From the NCBI GenBank assembly GCA_963803335.1, contig CAWDME010000006.1, positions 1 to 64,000 on the forward strand: a stretch of DNA of 64,000 bases, given 5' to 3'. A program made the position numbers and the translations under genes. The first letter of the stretch is position 1. Each line of letters starts with the position of its first letter. Positions 43,670 to 53,800 of the stretch are shown here, in pieces. The notes below the pieces were generated by a model. The model made no database searches, was not told the DNA's origin, and saw nothing but the letters and a program-made list of their open reading frames with translations. The DNA is from DASSUW01 sp963803335. Lineage in GTDB: Bacteria; Actinomycetota; Thermoleophilia; Solirubrobacterales; Solirubrobacteraceae.

Positions 43670-44601
43670 CCGGCGGTGCCACGGGAGCGGCGGTTGGGGA
43701 GTACCCCCCGAATCCTGGCGCCGAGGCGCGCCAGCGCCTGCTCGCCGGGCTTCCGGTGAGCCGACGGCGAGTCGACGCCGGCGGAGTCTCGACCGCGCTC
43801 CTCGAGGGCGGCGCGGGTTCGCCGCTGCTGCTGCTGCACGGCGGGATCGAGTGCGGCGGCGCCTACTGGGCGCCCGTGATCCCCCGCCTGATCGAGAACC
43901 ACCGCGTCGTCGGCCCCGACGCGCCCGGCCTTGGTGAGTCTGAGCCCCTCGCCCGCCTCGACGATGAGACGTTCGCCCGCTGGCTTCGGGAGCTGATTGG
44001 GCTGACCTGCGAGGCGAGGCCGACCCTGGTGGCGCATTCACTCTTCGGAACCCTGGCCGCACGCTTCGCCGCCGCGCACGGTGATTCGCTCTCGCGGCTG
44101 ATCATCTACGCCGCGCCCGGCATCGGGCGCTACCGGATGCCGGTTGGGCTTCGGATCGTCGCGATCAGCTTCGCGCTGCGGCCGAACGAGCGAAGCGGAG
44201 AGCGATTCGAGCGATTCGCACTCCTCGACCGCGAGCGGACCCGCCGGCGAGACCCGGCGTGGTTCGACTCATTCAGCGCCTACGCGCTCTCACGCGCTCG
44301 CACGTCGCACGTCAAGCGGACGATGCGCCGGCTGATCAAGGTCGGCACCCAACGGGTCCCCGACGCCGAGCTCCAGAGGATCCGTATCCCCGCAGCGCTC
44401 GTCTGGGGGCGCCATGACCGGATGACTCCCCTCTCGCTCGCCGAGGCGGCGAGCATGCGACTCGGCTGGCCGTTGCACGTGGTTGACGATGCGGCGCACG
44501 TGCCCCACATCGAGCAGCCAGACGGCTTCGTCGATCGGCTCGCGGCGGCCCTCAGAGGGGAAACAACGGCAAGGACGGTCACAGCGGGGGCAGCTCGATG
44601 A
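43666..44601 (+). CDS. alpha/beta hydrolase
   Basis: A 311-residue hydrolase. LLLLHGGIECGGAYWAPVIP gives the oxyanion hole, VVGPDAPGLGESEPL is the strand-4 region, LVAHSLFGTLAARFAAAHGD carries the nucleophile Ser, ALVWGRHDRMTPL the acid Asp and HVVDDAAHVPHIEQPDGFVD the catalytic His. The triad is complete. No signal peptide is visible; the N-terminus is a short flexible extension. Both ends overlap neighbours by 4 bp, so it works with the cupin and methyltransferase. Confidence 0.92.
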   Translation: MTGGATGAAVGEYPPNPGAEARQRLLAGLPVSRRRVDAGGVSTALLEGGAGSPLLLLHGGIECGGAYWAPVIPRLIENHRVVGPDAPGLGESEPLARLDDETFARWLRELIGLTCEARPTLVAHSLFGTLAARFAAAHGDSLSRLIIYAAPGIGRYRMPVGLRIVAISFALRPNERSGERFERFALLDRERTRRRDPAWFDSFSAYALSRARTSHVKRTMRRLIKVGTQRVPDAELQRIRIPAALVWGRHDRMTPLSLAEAASMRLGWPLHVVDDAAHVPHIEQPDGFVDRLAAALRGETTARTVTAGAAR

Positions 44602-45209
44602 ACTACGGGCTCGCCTACGCGATCGGCTTCCATCCCTGGGAGGACCTCGCTGAGCATCCGCCCTTCGCCGACAAGCTGATGGAGCTCGTGGCTCGCGAGG
44701 AGGACGAGTACGGGCCACCCTATGGCCCGGCCCTTGACCTCGGAACCGGCAGCGCGGTCTGGGGCGTGCGGCTTGCGCAGCGCGGCTGGGAGGTGACCGG
44801 CATCGACATCGTCGAGAAGGCGCTGCACCGTGCCCAGGAGCGGGTGGACGAGGCACGCGTCGAGATGCGCCTCGCGCACGGGAACGTCACCGCGATGCGG
44901 GAGGCCGGGGTCGGATCGGGCTTCCGGCTCGTGCTCGACACCGGGACCTTCCATGGCCTCACCGAGGCCCAGCGCGCGGCGATGGGACGGGAGGTGAGCG
45001 CCGTCGCCGCCCCCGGCGCCATCGTGATCCTCGACTGCTTCGCACCGAGGCGGAGGGGTCCGCTGCCCCGCGGCGCGAGCCGCGCCGATGTCGAGCGAGC
45101 ATTCCCGGAGTGGACGATCACGGCCGTCGATGTCGCCGACACCGACCCCGACGCACTGGCGAGGCTATTGAGCTTCGACGAACGCTTCTACACGCTGCGG
45201 CGGGACTGA
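44598..45209 (+). CDS. class I SAM-dependent methyltransferase
   Basis: A 203-residue methyltransferase with motif I ALDLGTGSAVWGVRLAQRGW, acidic loop VTGIDIVEKALHRAQERVD, RLAHGNVTAM (motif II region) and FRLVLDTGTFHGLTEAQRAA. Compact size and TGTFHG resemble thiopurine/tellurite-type small-molecule methyltransferases. It overlaps the hydrolase stop by 4 bp. The substrate is probably shared with the other enzymes of the operon. Confidence 0.9.
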   Translation: MNYGLAYAIGFHPWEDLAEHPPFADKLMELVAREEDEYGPPYGPALDLGTGSAVWGVRLAQRGWEVTGIDIVEKALHRAQERVDEARVEMRLAHGNVTAMREAGVGSGFRLVLDTGTFHGLTEAQRAAMGREVSAVAAPGAIVILDCFAPRRRGPLPRGASRADVERAFPEWTITAVDVADTDPDALARLLSFDERFYTLRRD

Positions 45210-45338
45210 CCTTGCGCCTACCACTCCGATGAAGGGGGGCGTCACGGCGGAGATGGCATTCGCGCCTGCAAAGGACGACCGGCGACAACGCCGGCAACGC
45301 GTCCGCCCGATCCGGGCGCCTCGGAACTTTGGGTACGA

Positions 45339-46457
45339 ATGCATGCGCTGATGCCCGCGGTCACGCCGCTTCATCCACGCCCGGCACGATTCGAGGGCGG
45401 CCTGACCGAAGTTCGCCCTGGTGTCTACGCCTGGCTGCAGCCGAATGGGCTGCTCGGCGAGAGCAATGCGGTGCTCGTGGTTGGCAACGGGGCGTCGCTG
45501 CTCGTCGACACACTCTGGGATCCGCGGCTCACACGCCGGATGCTCACGGCGATGACCCCGTTGGTCGACACGGCGCCGATCGCGACCCTCGTCAACACCC
45601 ACTCCGATGGCGACCACTGGTGGGGAAACCAGGAGGTCCCGGGGGCGGAGATCATCGCCACCGGGTCCGCGATGGCGGTGATGGAGAATCAGTCTCCCGC
45701 CGAGATGAAGCGCTTCCGCGTGCTGGCGGGCGTTCTGGGGCTCGCCGGCTCGGTGCCGCTCCCGTATCCGCGGCGCGGCGACGTCGCGGCGATCGCTGCC
45801 TACGCGGGCGAGGCGATCGGGCCCTTCGAGTTCGACGAGGTGCGCCTCGTGCTCCCGACACGCACATTCTCCGGAACGCTCGAGATTGAGGTCGCCGGCC
45901 GCGAGATTCACCTGATCGAGGTCGGCGCGGCGCACACTCCCGGCGACCTGATTGTCTGGGTTCCGGACGCGCGGATCGCGATCGCGGCGGACATCCTCTT
46001 CATCGGCGTCACCCCGATCATGTGGGCGGGACCGCTCGAGCGCTGGGTGGCGGCGCTCGAGCGCCTGCTCGGGCTTGGCGCCGAGCGGTTCGTCCCCGGG
46101 CACGGGCCGGTCTGCGGACCCGACGAGGTGCGCCGCCTGATCGACTACTGGCACTGGCTCGACCGGGCTGCCGGGCGGCATCTCGATGCTGGGCGCTCTC
46201 CCGCCGAGGCGGCACGTGAGCTCGTCCTCGGCGACGAGGTCGCGGAACAGGGCTTCGCGGACTGGCTCGCTCCCGAGCGGGCGGTGGTCAGTGTGGGCAC
46301 GATCGACGCCCATCGTCGTTGCAGCGCCAAGCCGCCGGGGCCGCGCGAGCTGATCGCCGCGTTCGTCCGCATGGCCTTGTTGGCACGCGACCTGGAGGCG
46401 CGTGATGGCCGCATCCGGCGCCGCGAACGACCGTCCACTGAAATGGAGCGAACATGA
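45339..46457 (+). CDS. metallo-beta-lactamase-fold hydrolase
   Basis: A 372-residue MBL-fold protein. The metal site is complete: NTHSDGDHWWGN (HxxxDH motif as HSDGDH), EVGAAHTPGDLIVW (second His), IAIAADILFIGV (bridging Asp) and FVPGHGPVCG (last His). The order and spacing match the quinoprotein-relay/SoxH-like or thioesterase-like MBL proteins. The C-terminal 90 residues are helical and basic. It follows the methyltransferase after a 130-bp gap that may hold an internal promoter, and overlaps the SnoaL gene by 4 bp. Confidence 0.92.
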   Translation: MHALMPAVTPLHPRPARFEGGLTEVRPGVYAWLQPNGLLGESNAVLVVGNGASLLVDTLWDPRLTRRMLTAMTPLVDTAPIATLVNTHSDGDHWWGNQEVPGAEIIATGSAMAVMENQSPAEMKRFRVLAGVLGLAGSVPLPYPRRGDVAAIAAYAGEAIGPFEFDEVRLVLPTRTFSGTLEIEVAGREIHLIEVGAAHTPGDLIVWVPDARIAIAADILFIGVTPIMWAGPLERWVAALERLLGLGAERFVPGHGPVCGPDEVRRLIDYWHWLDRAAGRHLDAGRSPAEAARELVLGDEVAEQGFADWLAPERAVVSVGTIDAHRRCSAKPPGPRELIAAFVRMALLARDLEARDGRIRRRERPSTEMERT

Positions 46458-46858
46458 GCGCGTCGAACGCCGAGCTCCTCGCCCAGGCGTTTGCGGGCTG
46501 GGGCAAGGACAATCCGGCCAACATGAGGGATGTCCTGCACCCCGGCTGTGAGCTCGTGGTGCCGGATTCGATGCCCTACGGGGGCACCTTCCGGGGAGTC
46601 GATGCGGCCGTTGGCTGGTTTACCCGCGAGCTGTGGCGCTGGTACGACGAGTTCACCTCGACGCCCGAGGGCTTTATCGACGGCGGCGATCAGATCGTCG
46701 TTCCGGTCCACGTCCGGGCGCGTGGGAGGAACGGCAAGACCGTGGACGTGCACAACGTCTGGATCTACGAGTTCAGCGAGGGCAAGCTGATTCGCGGGCG
46801 GGTGTACGCGGACACCGCGGTGCTGCGCGACACGCTCGAGGGCGTGACCCCAGCCTGA
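46454..46858 (+). CDS. SnoaL-like polyketide-cyclase-fold protein
   Basis: A 134-residue NTF2-like protein: LAQAFAGWGKDNPANMRDVL, LVVPDSMPYGGTFRGVDAAV, VGWFTRELWRWYDEF, DGGDQIVVPVHVRARGRNGK and VHNVWIYEFSEGKLIRGRVY then TAVLRDTL. This is the SnoaL/limonene-hydrolase cone fold, used for aldol cyclases, isomerases and hydrolases. It ends the coupled operon. With a cupin, a hydrolase, an MBL protein and a methyltransferase it points to conversion of a small aromatic or terpenoid compound, which is inference. Confidence 0.88.
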   Translation: MSASNAELLAQAFAGWGKDNPANMRDVLHPGCELVVPDSMPYGGTFRGVDAAVGWFTRELWRWYDEFTSTPEGFIDGGDQIVVPVHVRARGRNGKTVDVHNVWIYEFSEGKLIRGRVYADTAVLRDTLEGVTPA

Positions 46859-46982
46859 TCGAGTCCCGGCGCGGCCAGCCCGCAACCCGTGGCGCGCCGC
46901 AGCGCAGAAGAGCTTCGCCGTCCGGCTTCCCTTGGCGGCGGAAGCGAGCGTCTCGGCGGTGGCCGGCCCGGCTCTCGCAAGG

Positions 46983-47154
46983 GACGACTTGCGAGCGCCT
47001 CGGCCCGCGTCCGTCAGACGCTCGCTATGTCGGGAAGCCGGCGAATCGTCGATGTCGGCGCCCACCACTCGGGGTCAACGAGGTCGCGTGGCGCTCGGAG
47101 CCGGGTTTCGCAGGCGGCCGCAAACTGCGGTGTGCCTTATATACGGCAGATAGT
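46983..47154 (+). repeat. dispersed ~175-bp repeat, copy B
   Basis: Forward copy. GACGACTTGCGAGCGCCTCGG, GTCAGACGCTCGCTATG and GCGGTGTGCCTTATATACGG mark its ends. It lies 125 bp past the SnoaL gene and is inverted relative to copy C, so B and C bracket the operon. The rest of the 46859-47482 gap shows no gene. Confidence 0.8.
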
Positions 47155-47482
47155 CAGGCTCAGCAAGGCGTCTAATCACGTGGCGAGAGGCGGTGGTGGC
47201 CCGACTGGAGGTCCGCAAATGGCCGCATGCCGTCCAACAGTCCGCTCGGACGCGAACCTGGTGATCGTTCGTGCACCTGGCGCGCCGGCGAGACGTAGCT
47301 GAAGTAGCGTGTTTCGGAGGCAACGCGGATGTCGCCCGCAAGCGACATCCGCGGTACCGTCACGATGCTCGCACTGACGCTCGCGGCGCAGTTCTCGTTC
47401 GACCTGCAAGGGCGCGCTTCTTGCCTGCGGACCAGCGGCAAGCCCGAGCGTCCAGGCGCGGCCTGACAGGAGGAGGAGCCGG

Positions 47483-48535
47483 ATGCCCCGCACCAAGTAC
47501 AGCGTGCTCGCAATCGATGGCGGAGGAATCCGCGGTGTCATCCCGGCGCGCGCTCTCGAGGCGCTCGAGGAGCGCATGGGACGCCCGGTCTGCAAGCTCT
47601 TCGACATGGTCGCCGGGACCTCGACCGGCGGCATCATCGCGCTGGGGCTGACCAAGCCCAGCACGCCCGGCGGCACCGACCCCGCGTACGCCGCGTCCGA
47701 GCTGCTCGGGCTCTACATGGACCACGGCCGGAGGATCTTCCCCGACGAGCTCGTCATCAAGGTCCGCACGCTTGGCGGTCTTGCCGATCCGCGCTACACG
47801 GCGGGACCGATCGAGAAGCTGCTCGCTGACCGCTTCGGCGACACCAAGGTCTCGGAGGCGATCACCGAGCTGGTGGTTCCGACGTACGACCTCTCAGGAC
47901 CCGCACCGTTCTTCTTCAAGCGCAAGTACGCGCGCGCGGACGGCAACGTCTGGGACGTCCCGATGGCGATCGCCGCGCGCGCCACGAGCGCGGCGCCGAC
48001 GTACTTCGACCCAGCCCGGCTGCCCGCGTTCAAGGACGAGGGCGAGCACGCGCTCGTCGACGGCGGCGTGTTCGCGAACAACCCGGCGACCGCCGCCTAC
48101 GCCGACGCTCTCGACGCGTGGACGGAGAAGGTGGAGATCCACGTCGTCTCGATCGGCACCGGCCTCCCCCCGCAGACCGTCGGCCACGGTCCGATCCCGG
48201 TCCCGTTCGACCGCGCCCGCGGCTGGGGCCTCGCGCACTGGGCGCGCCCGATACTCGAGGTCGTGCTCGACGGCGCCGCCAAGGCCGTCGAGTACCAGAT
48301 GATCCGTCTGTGCCGGCACGGGGACGACCGCACACCGCGCTACCACCGCCTCCAGAGCGACCTTCCGACGGCGGACCACGCGCTCGACGACGCCTCCGAC
48401 AAGAACCTCGCTCGCCTCCTCGACGACGCGAACGGCATGCTCGCCGACAAGAAGAGCGAGTTCGACGGGATCTGCGCCGCGCTCGAGACCGTGGCCGCCG
48501 ACCGCGACGCCGCCGTCGAAAGTAGGCGACGCTGA
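47483..48535 (+). CDS. patatin-like phospholipase
   Basis: A 350-residue patatin. The oxyanion loop is AIDGGGIRGVIPARALEALE, the nucleophile elbow is MVAGTSTGGIIALGL (Ser near residue 53) and the catalytic Asp is in ALVDGGVFANNPATAAYADA. The layout, starting almost at the DGGGIRG motif, is shared by bacterial CapV-type phospholipases that act as effectors in CBASS and by unrelated housekeeping patatins. No cyclic-nucleotide synthase (CD-NTase) or Cap2/Cap3 genes are near. AGGAGGAG about 8 bases upstream fixes the start. Confidence 0.93.
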   Translation: MPRTKYSVLAIDGGGIRGVIPARALEALEERMGRPVCKLFDMVAGTSTGGIIALGLTKPSTPGGTDPAYAASELLGLYMDHGRRIFPDELVIKVRTLGGLADPRYTAGPIEKLLADRFGDTKVSEAITELVVPTYDLSGPAPFFFKRKYARADGNVWDVPMAIAARATSAAPTYFDPARLPAFKDEGEHALVDGGVFANNPATAAYADALDAWTEKVEIHVVSIGTGLPPQTVGHGPIPVPFDRARGWGLAHWARPILEVVLDGAAKAVEYQMIRLCRHGDDRTPRYHRLQSDLPTADHALDDASDKNLARLLDDANGMLADKKSEFDGICAALETVAADRDAAVESRRR

Positions 48536-48919
48536 AGGGTCAGTGCCGCCTTGTCATGCAGCTCGACGGTCTCGTCGTCGAGTGGCGCGGTCGGTCGCAC
48601 GCTGCTCCTTATCTGTGCAGGGCCCAGGCGTCAAGCGCGGGTCCGGTTCTGTGGCTGCAACTGCCGCGGGCGTCTGGAGGCGCGTGCGGCCGGTTCGCTG
48701 TGCGGGTCATGTGCGCGCGGGCGCCCAGCCTTATCTCGGTCCGCGGCGCGGGTTGGCGCCGCGCCGGCGACATGATGGTTGATGGGGTGATCCCGCTGGG
48801 GAAAGCGTTGCGGCCGCTCGGTCTATCAGGGCCGTCCACGCGGACGTGGCGGCAGGAGCATGGGAGGAGCCGGCCGCGGCGCATCGGTGTCAGTGAGGGC
48901 TGCGCGCGCATGACCGACT
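48536..48919. other. intergenic region between patatin gene and IS110 element
   Basis: About 380 bp with no recognisable gene. It should include the downstream end of the IS110 element, whose exact boundary cannot be set because IS110 elements lack clear terminal repeats. Confidence 0.45.
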
Positions 48920-49936
48920 TCACGCCGGTTGCAGCGCCTCCTCGCCGAGTTCGCGCAGCGTGTGGTAGCAGCGCTTGAGCAGCTTGCGGGCGATCGACAG
49001 GCACGCGCGATTGGCGCCCAACCGCTCCGCCGTCTGCCGGTAGTAGTCGCGGTCGGGACTGCCGGCGCGCGCCGCCGATTGCGCCGCCTCGAACAGCGCC
49101 CACCGCAACGCGGGTGGCCCCTGGCGCGACAGGTGGCCGGCGGCGCGGCGCATGTCGGACTGGTGGACGGTGATGTCCAAGCCGCCGTAGCGGACGGCGT
49201 CGCGCGAGGAGGAGAACCGCCGCGCGTCACCGAGCTCGGCGAGGATCGTCACGGCGACCAGCCCGCCGATCCCGAAGTGGCCCATCAACGCTCGACACCC
49301 CGGCTGACGGCGCGCATAGGCGCGCAGCTCGCGCGTCAGCGGCGCCAGCTGGACATCGACCGCCTCGATCATCGCCAGCGCGACCGTGACCTGCTCGCGC
49401 GCGCCCGCCGGTAGTGGCTGGGCGGCAAGCCACTGCTGCCCCTCGCCCGTCATCAGGTTGCGTCGCTGCGGGCATCCGTGGTGATAGAGCACCGCCTGGA
49501 TGCGCTGCTGCCACTCGCCGCGCTGCGCCGAGAGCGTGTGCCGCAGCCTGACCCGCGCACGCAGATCGAGGATGTGCTCCGGTGCGATCCACGACTCCGG
49601 CAGCCGACCGATCATCAGCAGCTCGCGCAGATGCCGGGCGTCCGCGCGATCGCTCTTGGCCCGCTTCTTGTTCCCCCGCCGAGCCGCCGTCTCCGCCGGC
49701 TCGGCCAGATGCACGCCCGCCCCGACGGCCTGCAGCTCCTCGACCACGAACCGCCATCCCGTCGTCGCCTCCAGCGCCACCTCGAGCTCCCGGTCGCGGA
49801 AGCGCTCGGCGAACTCCCGGACGCCGGCGCGGTCCGCCGGCGACACGCGCGCACGCGAGACCTCCCCGGTCGACGTGTCCAGCCAGTCGGCGGTGATCTG
49901 CGCTCGATGCTGATCGAGTCCCATTACGATCGTCAC
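48920..49936 (-). CDS. IS110-family transposase (copy 1, intact)
   Basis: A 338-residue DEDD recombinase from GTG 49936 (VTIVMGLDQHRAQITADWLD). The RuvC-like domain carries Asp in MGLDQH, Glu in VALEATTGWRF and the AKSDRADARHLRELL acidic pair. The C-terminal transposase_20 domain has CRALMGHFGIGGLVAVTILA then GGLDITVHQSD and LRWALFEAAQ, including the serine region used with guide RNA. The frame is complete. The upstream non-coding end contains a GGCCTCCTC/GAGGAGG hairpin. Confidence 0.93.
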   Translation of the reverse strand: MTIVMGLDQHRAQITADWLDTSTGEVSRARVSPADRAGVREFAERFRDRELEVALEATTGWRFVVEELQAVGAGVHLAEPAETAARRGNKKRAKSDRADARHLRELLMIGRLPESWIAPEHILDLRARVRLRHTLSAQRGEWQQRIQAVLYHHGCPQRRNLMTGEGQQWLAAQPLPAGAREQVTVALAMIEAVDVQLAPLTRELRAYARRQPGCRALMGHFGIGGLVAVTILAELGDARRFSSSRDAVRYGGLDITVHQSDMRRAAGHLSRQGPPALRWALFEAAQSAARAGSPDRDYYRQTAERLGANRACLSIARKLLKRCYHTLRELGEEALQPA

Positions 49937-50578
49937 ACGGGGCCTCCTCAAGCTCCACGGTTCAAACGCCTGCGCGGACAAGCGCCGCGCCTGAGCTGAG
50001 GAGGTCCCTACACACGCGCCCGGATAGACCCGGCTGCTCATGCCATCTATCGCGTGATTCCGGCACTCGCGTCGCGGCTTCGGTCCCTGAGGCGCCGGAC
50101 CAGTACGTCTTCGGCGCGCGGAGGACGCTACGCGTTGGCGCTCGAGGGGTTCCAATCGCGGGCTTCGTCAGCGCGCCGGCACGATCTGGCAGGGGGTTGG
50201 CAGGGGGTGAGCCCTCGGTCGACGCGTTGCTGCGCGTAACTACATCTCGTTATCTAGGGCACACGAGGAGCGCGCTCGGCGGCATTAGCGTCGGCCTCCC
50301 CGGGTCTGCTCGAGGTCCGTCGTTGCCTGGGTCGGCCCTGTACGTCGATGTGCCGTTGCTGGAGCTGATCGTGCTCTTCGGTCGGCGTGGTCGGGCGGAG
50401 GAGCTCGAGACCCTCGTCCTTCGGCACGAGCCGTCGATTCTTTGCCGCCAGGCTGGCCGCCTCGGTTCGAGCCCACGACCGACTGCTGCTTACAGCACCG
50501 AGGCGGGTGCTTCAACCTTCCTTCCATCCGGAGCAAAGCGCGTTGATCCGCTACCGCCACCGCGGCAGCCTTGGCGCC
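49937..50578. other. IS110 upstream end and intergenic sequence
   Basis: About 640 bp. The first 75 bases hold an imperfect inverted repeat (GGGGCCTCCTCAAGCTC at 49939-49955 with GAGCTGAGGAGGTCCC at 49993-50008) in the place where IS110 elements encode their bridge RNA. The rest contains no gene that I can recognise. Confidence 0.5.
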
Positions 50579-50833
50579 TTACAGGACCGAGTGTCTGTAC
50601 ACAACGCGGATCGCACGCGCCGTGGCGAATCCGGCGGCCGAGCCGATCGCGACCAACGGGATGTCGACGAGGAGGAACTCCCACCCGATTTTGTACTCGC
50701 CGCTGATGACCGTCGCGGTCGTGCCAAGCACGACCGACGCGACGACACCGGCAGCAAGCCGCATCTGAGGTCTGATCAACGTCAGCAGCGAGCCCACCAA
50801 CAGCCCGCTGAGTATGGGAAACAGTTCATTCAT
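50579..50833 (-). CDS. small two-helix membrane protein
   Basis: An 84-residue hydrophobic protein, MNELFPILSGLLVGSLLTLI (first helix), MRLAAGVVASVVLGTTATVI (second), then a loop GEYKIGWEFLLVDIPLVAIG leading into a third hydrophobic stretch SAAGFATARAIRVVY. It is probably an inner-membrane protein. No family is recognised. It is 29 bp downstream of the large propeller gene on the same strand and could be its partner. Confidence 0.65.
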   Translation of the reverse strand: MNELFPILSGLLVGSLLTLIRPQMRLAAGVVASVVLGTTATVISGEYKIGWEFLLVDIPLVAIGSAAGFATARAIRVVYRHSVL

Positions 50834-50862
50834 CGCTCCGCCTTCGCGAGTCGGCCCTCCGC

Positions 50863-53800
50863 TCAGACGTCACGCACATAGACGCCGCGTCCCATCGTCC
50901 CTGCAAAGAGCCGGTTGAACCTGCTGTTGAAGCGCAGCTCGACGACTGGGCTGCGCGGCAAGCCGTCCTGGAAGGCCGTCCACGTGACTCCGCCGTCCGT
51001 CGTGCGAAACGCCCCGACGTCGGTGCCGGCGTAGGCGACCAAAGAATCGAAGTCGGCGAGCGCTGCGCCGCTCGTCGGCACGTCGGGCAGGCTGAGCGCA
51101 GGGAACTGGCCGCTGGCATCCACCCAACCGTTGATGTCCGTGGCGTCCGCGTTGCGGAAGAGGTGGCTGATCCCGAGCGGGTTGAGGATCATGTCTGGCC
51201 GTCCCGTGAACGAGACGCCGGAGCCACCGAACACGAGCCAGACGTGGTTCGCGTTTCCCGGGTTCACGCGGATCGCCTGCACCTGGGCAGCGGGGAAGAG
51301 GGCGTCCGCGGGCGATCCCGGCGTGTCGATGCGTGTCCAGTCGCCGGCGTTCGCCCCTCCATTGACCCCCCGGTAGACGGCACCCTGCGACGTCGCCAGG
51401 TAGAGGACGGTCGGATCGCTGGGTGCGAACTCGAGCGCCGTGATTGTCCCGGCGGCCTGGAACGGGTTTCCGGCGCCGTCCTCGACGCGCTGCCAGGTCT
51501 GTCCTCCGTTCGTCGACCGGAAGAGCTCGGTGCTCCCGCAGACGAACACCACGCGGTTGCTCGCCGGGTTTGCGATCGGGTGGCGCGGGTCGAGCTTGAT
51601 GATCGTGATCCAGGGCGAGCTGCCGCTCAGTCCGGTCTGTCCGAGCTGCTGGTGGCTCGCGCCGCCGTCGACCGAACGTCGGAGCCAGGTGGGCAGGCCG
51701 TTCTGCGAGGAGAAGTAGAGGATCTGTGGGTCCGTGGGATCGATGGCGACTTGCGTGCCGTCTCCCCAGGGAATGTGCCTCCAGACGCCCGCTGTGTTCC
51801 GGTAGTAGATGCCGTTGTCCTGGGCGCCGCCTGCGACGACGTCGCGGTCCTGCTCGGACACGTCGATGTCGTAGAGCTGCGTGATAGCGAGGCCGCCCGA
51901 GGCGAGCGTCCAGTTCGTCCCACGATCGCCGGAGCGGTATACGCCGCCGTCGTTCGCGAGGAAGATGCGGTTGGAATCGAGCGGATCGAAGGCGATGTCC
52001 TGCTGGTCGGCGTGGATGCCGGTGTTGATCGCCGTCCAGTCGCCCGCGTTAGCGCCGCCGTTGGTCGTTCGCTTGAGCGTCCCCGCGGCGCCGGCGTACA
52101 TGACGTCCTCGTCCGTCGGATCGACGGCGATCACCGAGCACCACTCGTCGTAGCCGACCGTGGCGACGTTCGCGGCTCTCTCCTCCCACGTCGTCCCGCC
52201 GTCGACGGTGGTGAAGATGCGCGAACCGTCCGCGCCGAGCTTCGCAGCGAGGAACCATGACCGATGAGCTCCCCGCCGGCCGATCGCGAGCTTCGTCCAG
52301 CCCGCGGCGGACCCCGACGGCAGCTGGTCCGGGCCGTCGAGGCGCGTGAACGCCGAGGTCGACCCGAACTGCTCCCCCGCGTTCCTCGAGCGATAGACGC
52401 CGTCGTTGTAGACGCCGATGTAGACGCGCTCGGGGTTGAAGAACGGTGGCGGGAACAACGTCGGCAAGTCGGCGAGCGCGAGCTCGTCGAGCGCGGAGGC
52501 TTCGGGCGCCAGGCTCTCGACGATAACGAGCGGCTCGTAACCGATCACGACGTCCGTGATCTGACCGTCGAACAGCGAATCGAGCCCAGGGTTCGTGCGC
52601 CAGGTGGCTCCTCCGTCAGCCGACTTGTGCAGACCGCGGTTGCCGGCGACGTAGATCACGTCGGGATGCTTCGGGTGCACGACGACGGCCGAGAAGCGCG
52701 TGCTCGAGACCGGCGTCGTGAGCGTCCAGGTGCTGCCGCCGTTGACGGAGCGGTAGATGCCGACGCCCGCCCAGGCGGGGTTCCAGCCGCCTCCGTCCTC
52801 GCCGGACGCTGCGTACATGATCGACGGGTTGGACGGGGCGATCGCGACCGCGCCCATTGTGAGCGTCGGCTGCAGCTCCATGCATGGGTACCAGGAGGCG
52901 CCGCCGTTGTTCGTGCGCCAGACTCCTCCCCCGGCGGCACCGACGATGAGGACGTTGCCATTCGTGGGATGGACGGCGATCTGCGTCACGCGCCCGATGC
53001 CCCCGAACCCCGCGTCCGGAACCGGCCCGATGGAGCTCCACCGCGAGCACCGTGGCAAGAGGTCCCACCACCACTTGATCACGGGCGGCCTGACGAGGAC
53101 GCCGTCAACGACCTCGAGATCGCCGAGCAGGCTCCTCAAGCGATCCGCGACCTCGGGGGGTACGTCTGGCGCGGAGCGGACGACATCGCCGATGCGGTCG
53201 ATCATCTCCGGCCGGGCCATCCCGGTCCCGCCCTCCATCTCGCGGATGGACGGATCGCGCTCAATCCACTTCCAGTTCCTCGCCAGGGTGTCGAGCGTTG
53301 CTCGTAGCCACGGATCCTTCGGCAGGGCGAAGACCTGGTATCGCCCTGATCGCCGAACGCGCGCGACGACGACTTGCTCCTGCGGCGAATAGATCGCCGT
53401 CCCGTCGAGAACCGGCTGGAGCGGATCGGAAAGCTCCGCGAGCACGACCGTCTCGAGGTCGAGCTCCGCCGCCACGTCCTGGTCGACCGGGACGACAAGC
53501 AGCCCCTCGCTCTCCACGTCGAGCTGCGGACTCAGCGCCGTGAGCCCATCGCCCTTCCGCCGCGAGCGCGCCTTGAGCGCGGAGGCCCGCCGGCGTCCCG
53601 CGGGGTCGACCAGGCTCAGCTCGCCCAGTGACCGGTTGCGCACAGTCACCGCCATACCGGCCAGCAGCGTGTGGGCGTCGTCCAGCACCTGTGCCCTGAG
53701 CGAGATGGGGTCCTGCTGCTCCCGCGCGTCGCGGATGCCGCGGCTCAGCCGCCCGAGCGACAGCGCCTGCTCGTGCCGGCCGGCACGCTGCGCGAACCAC

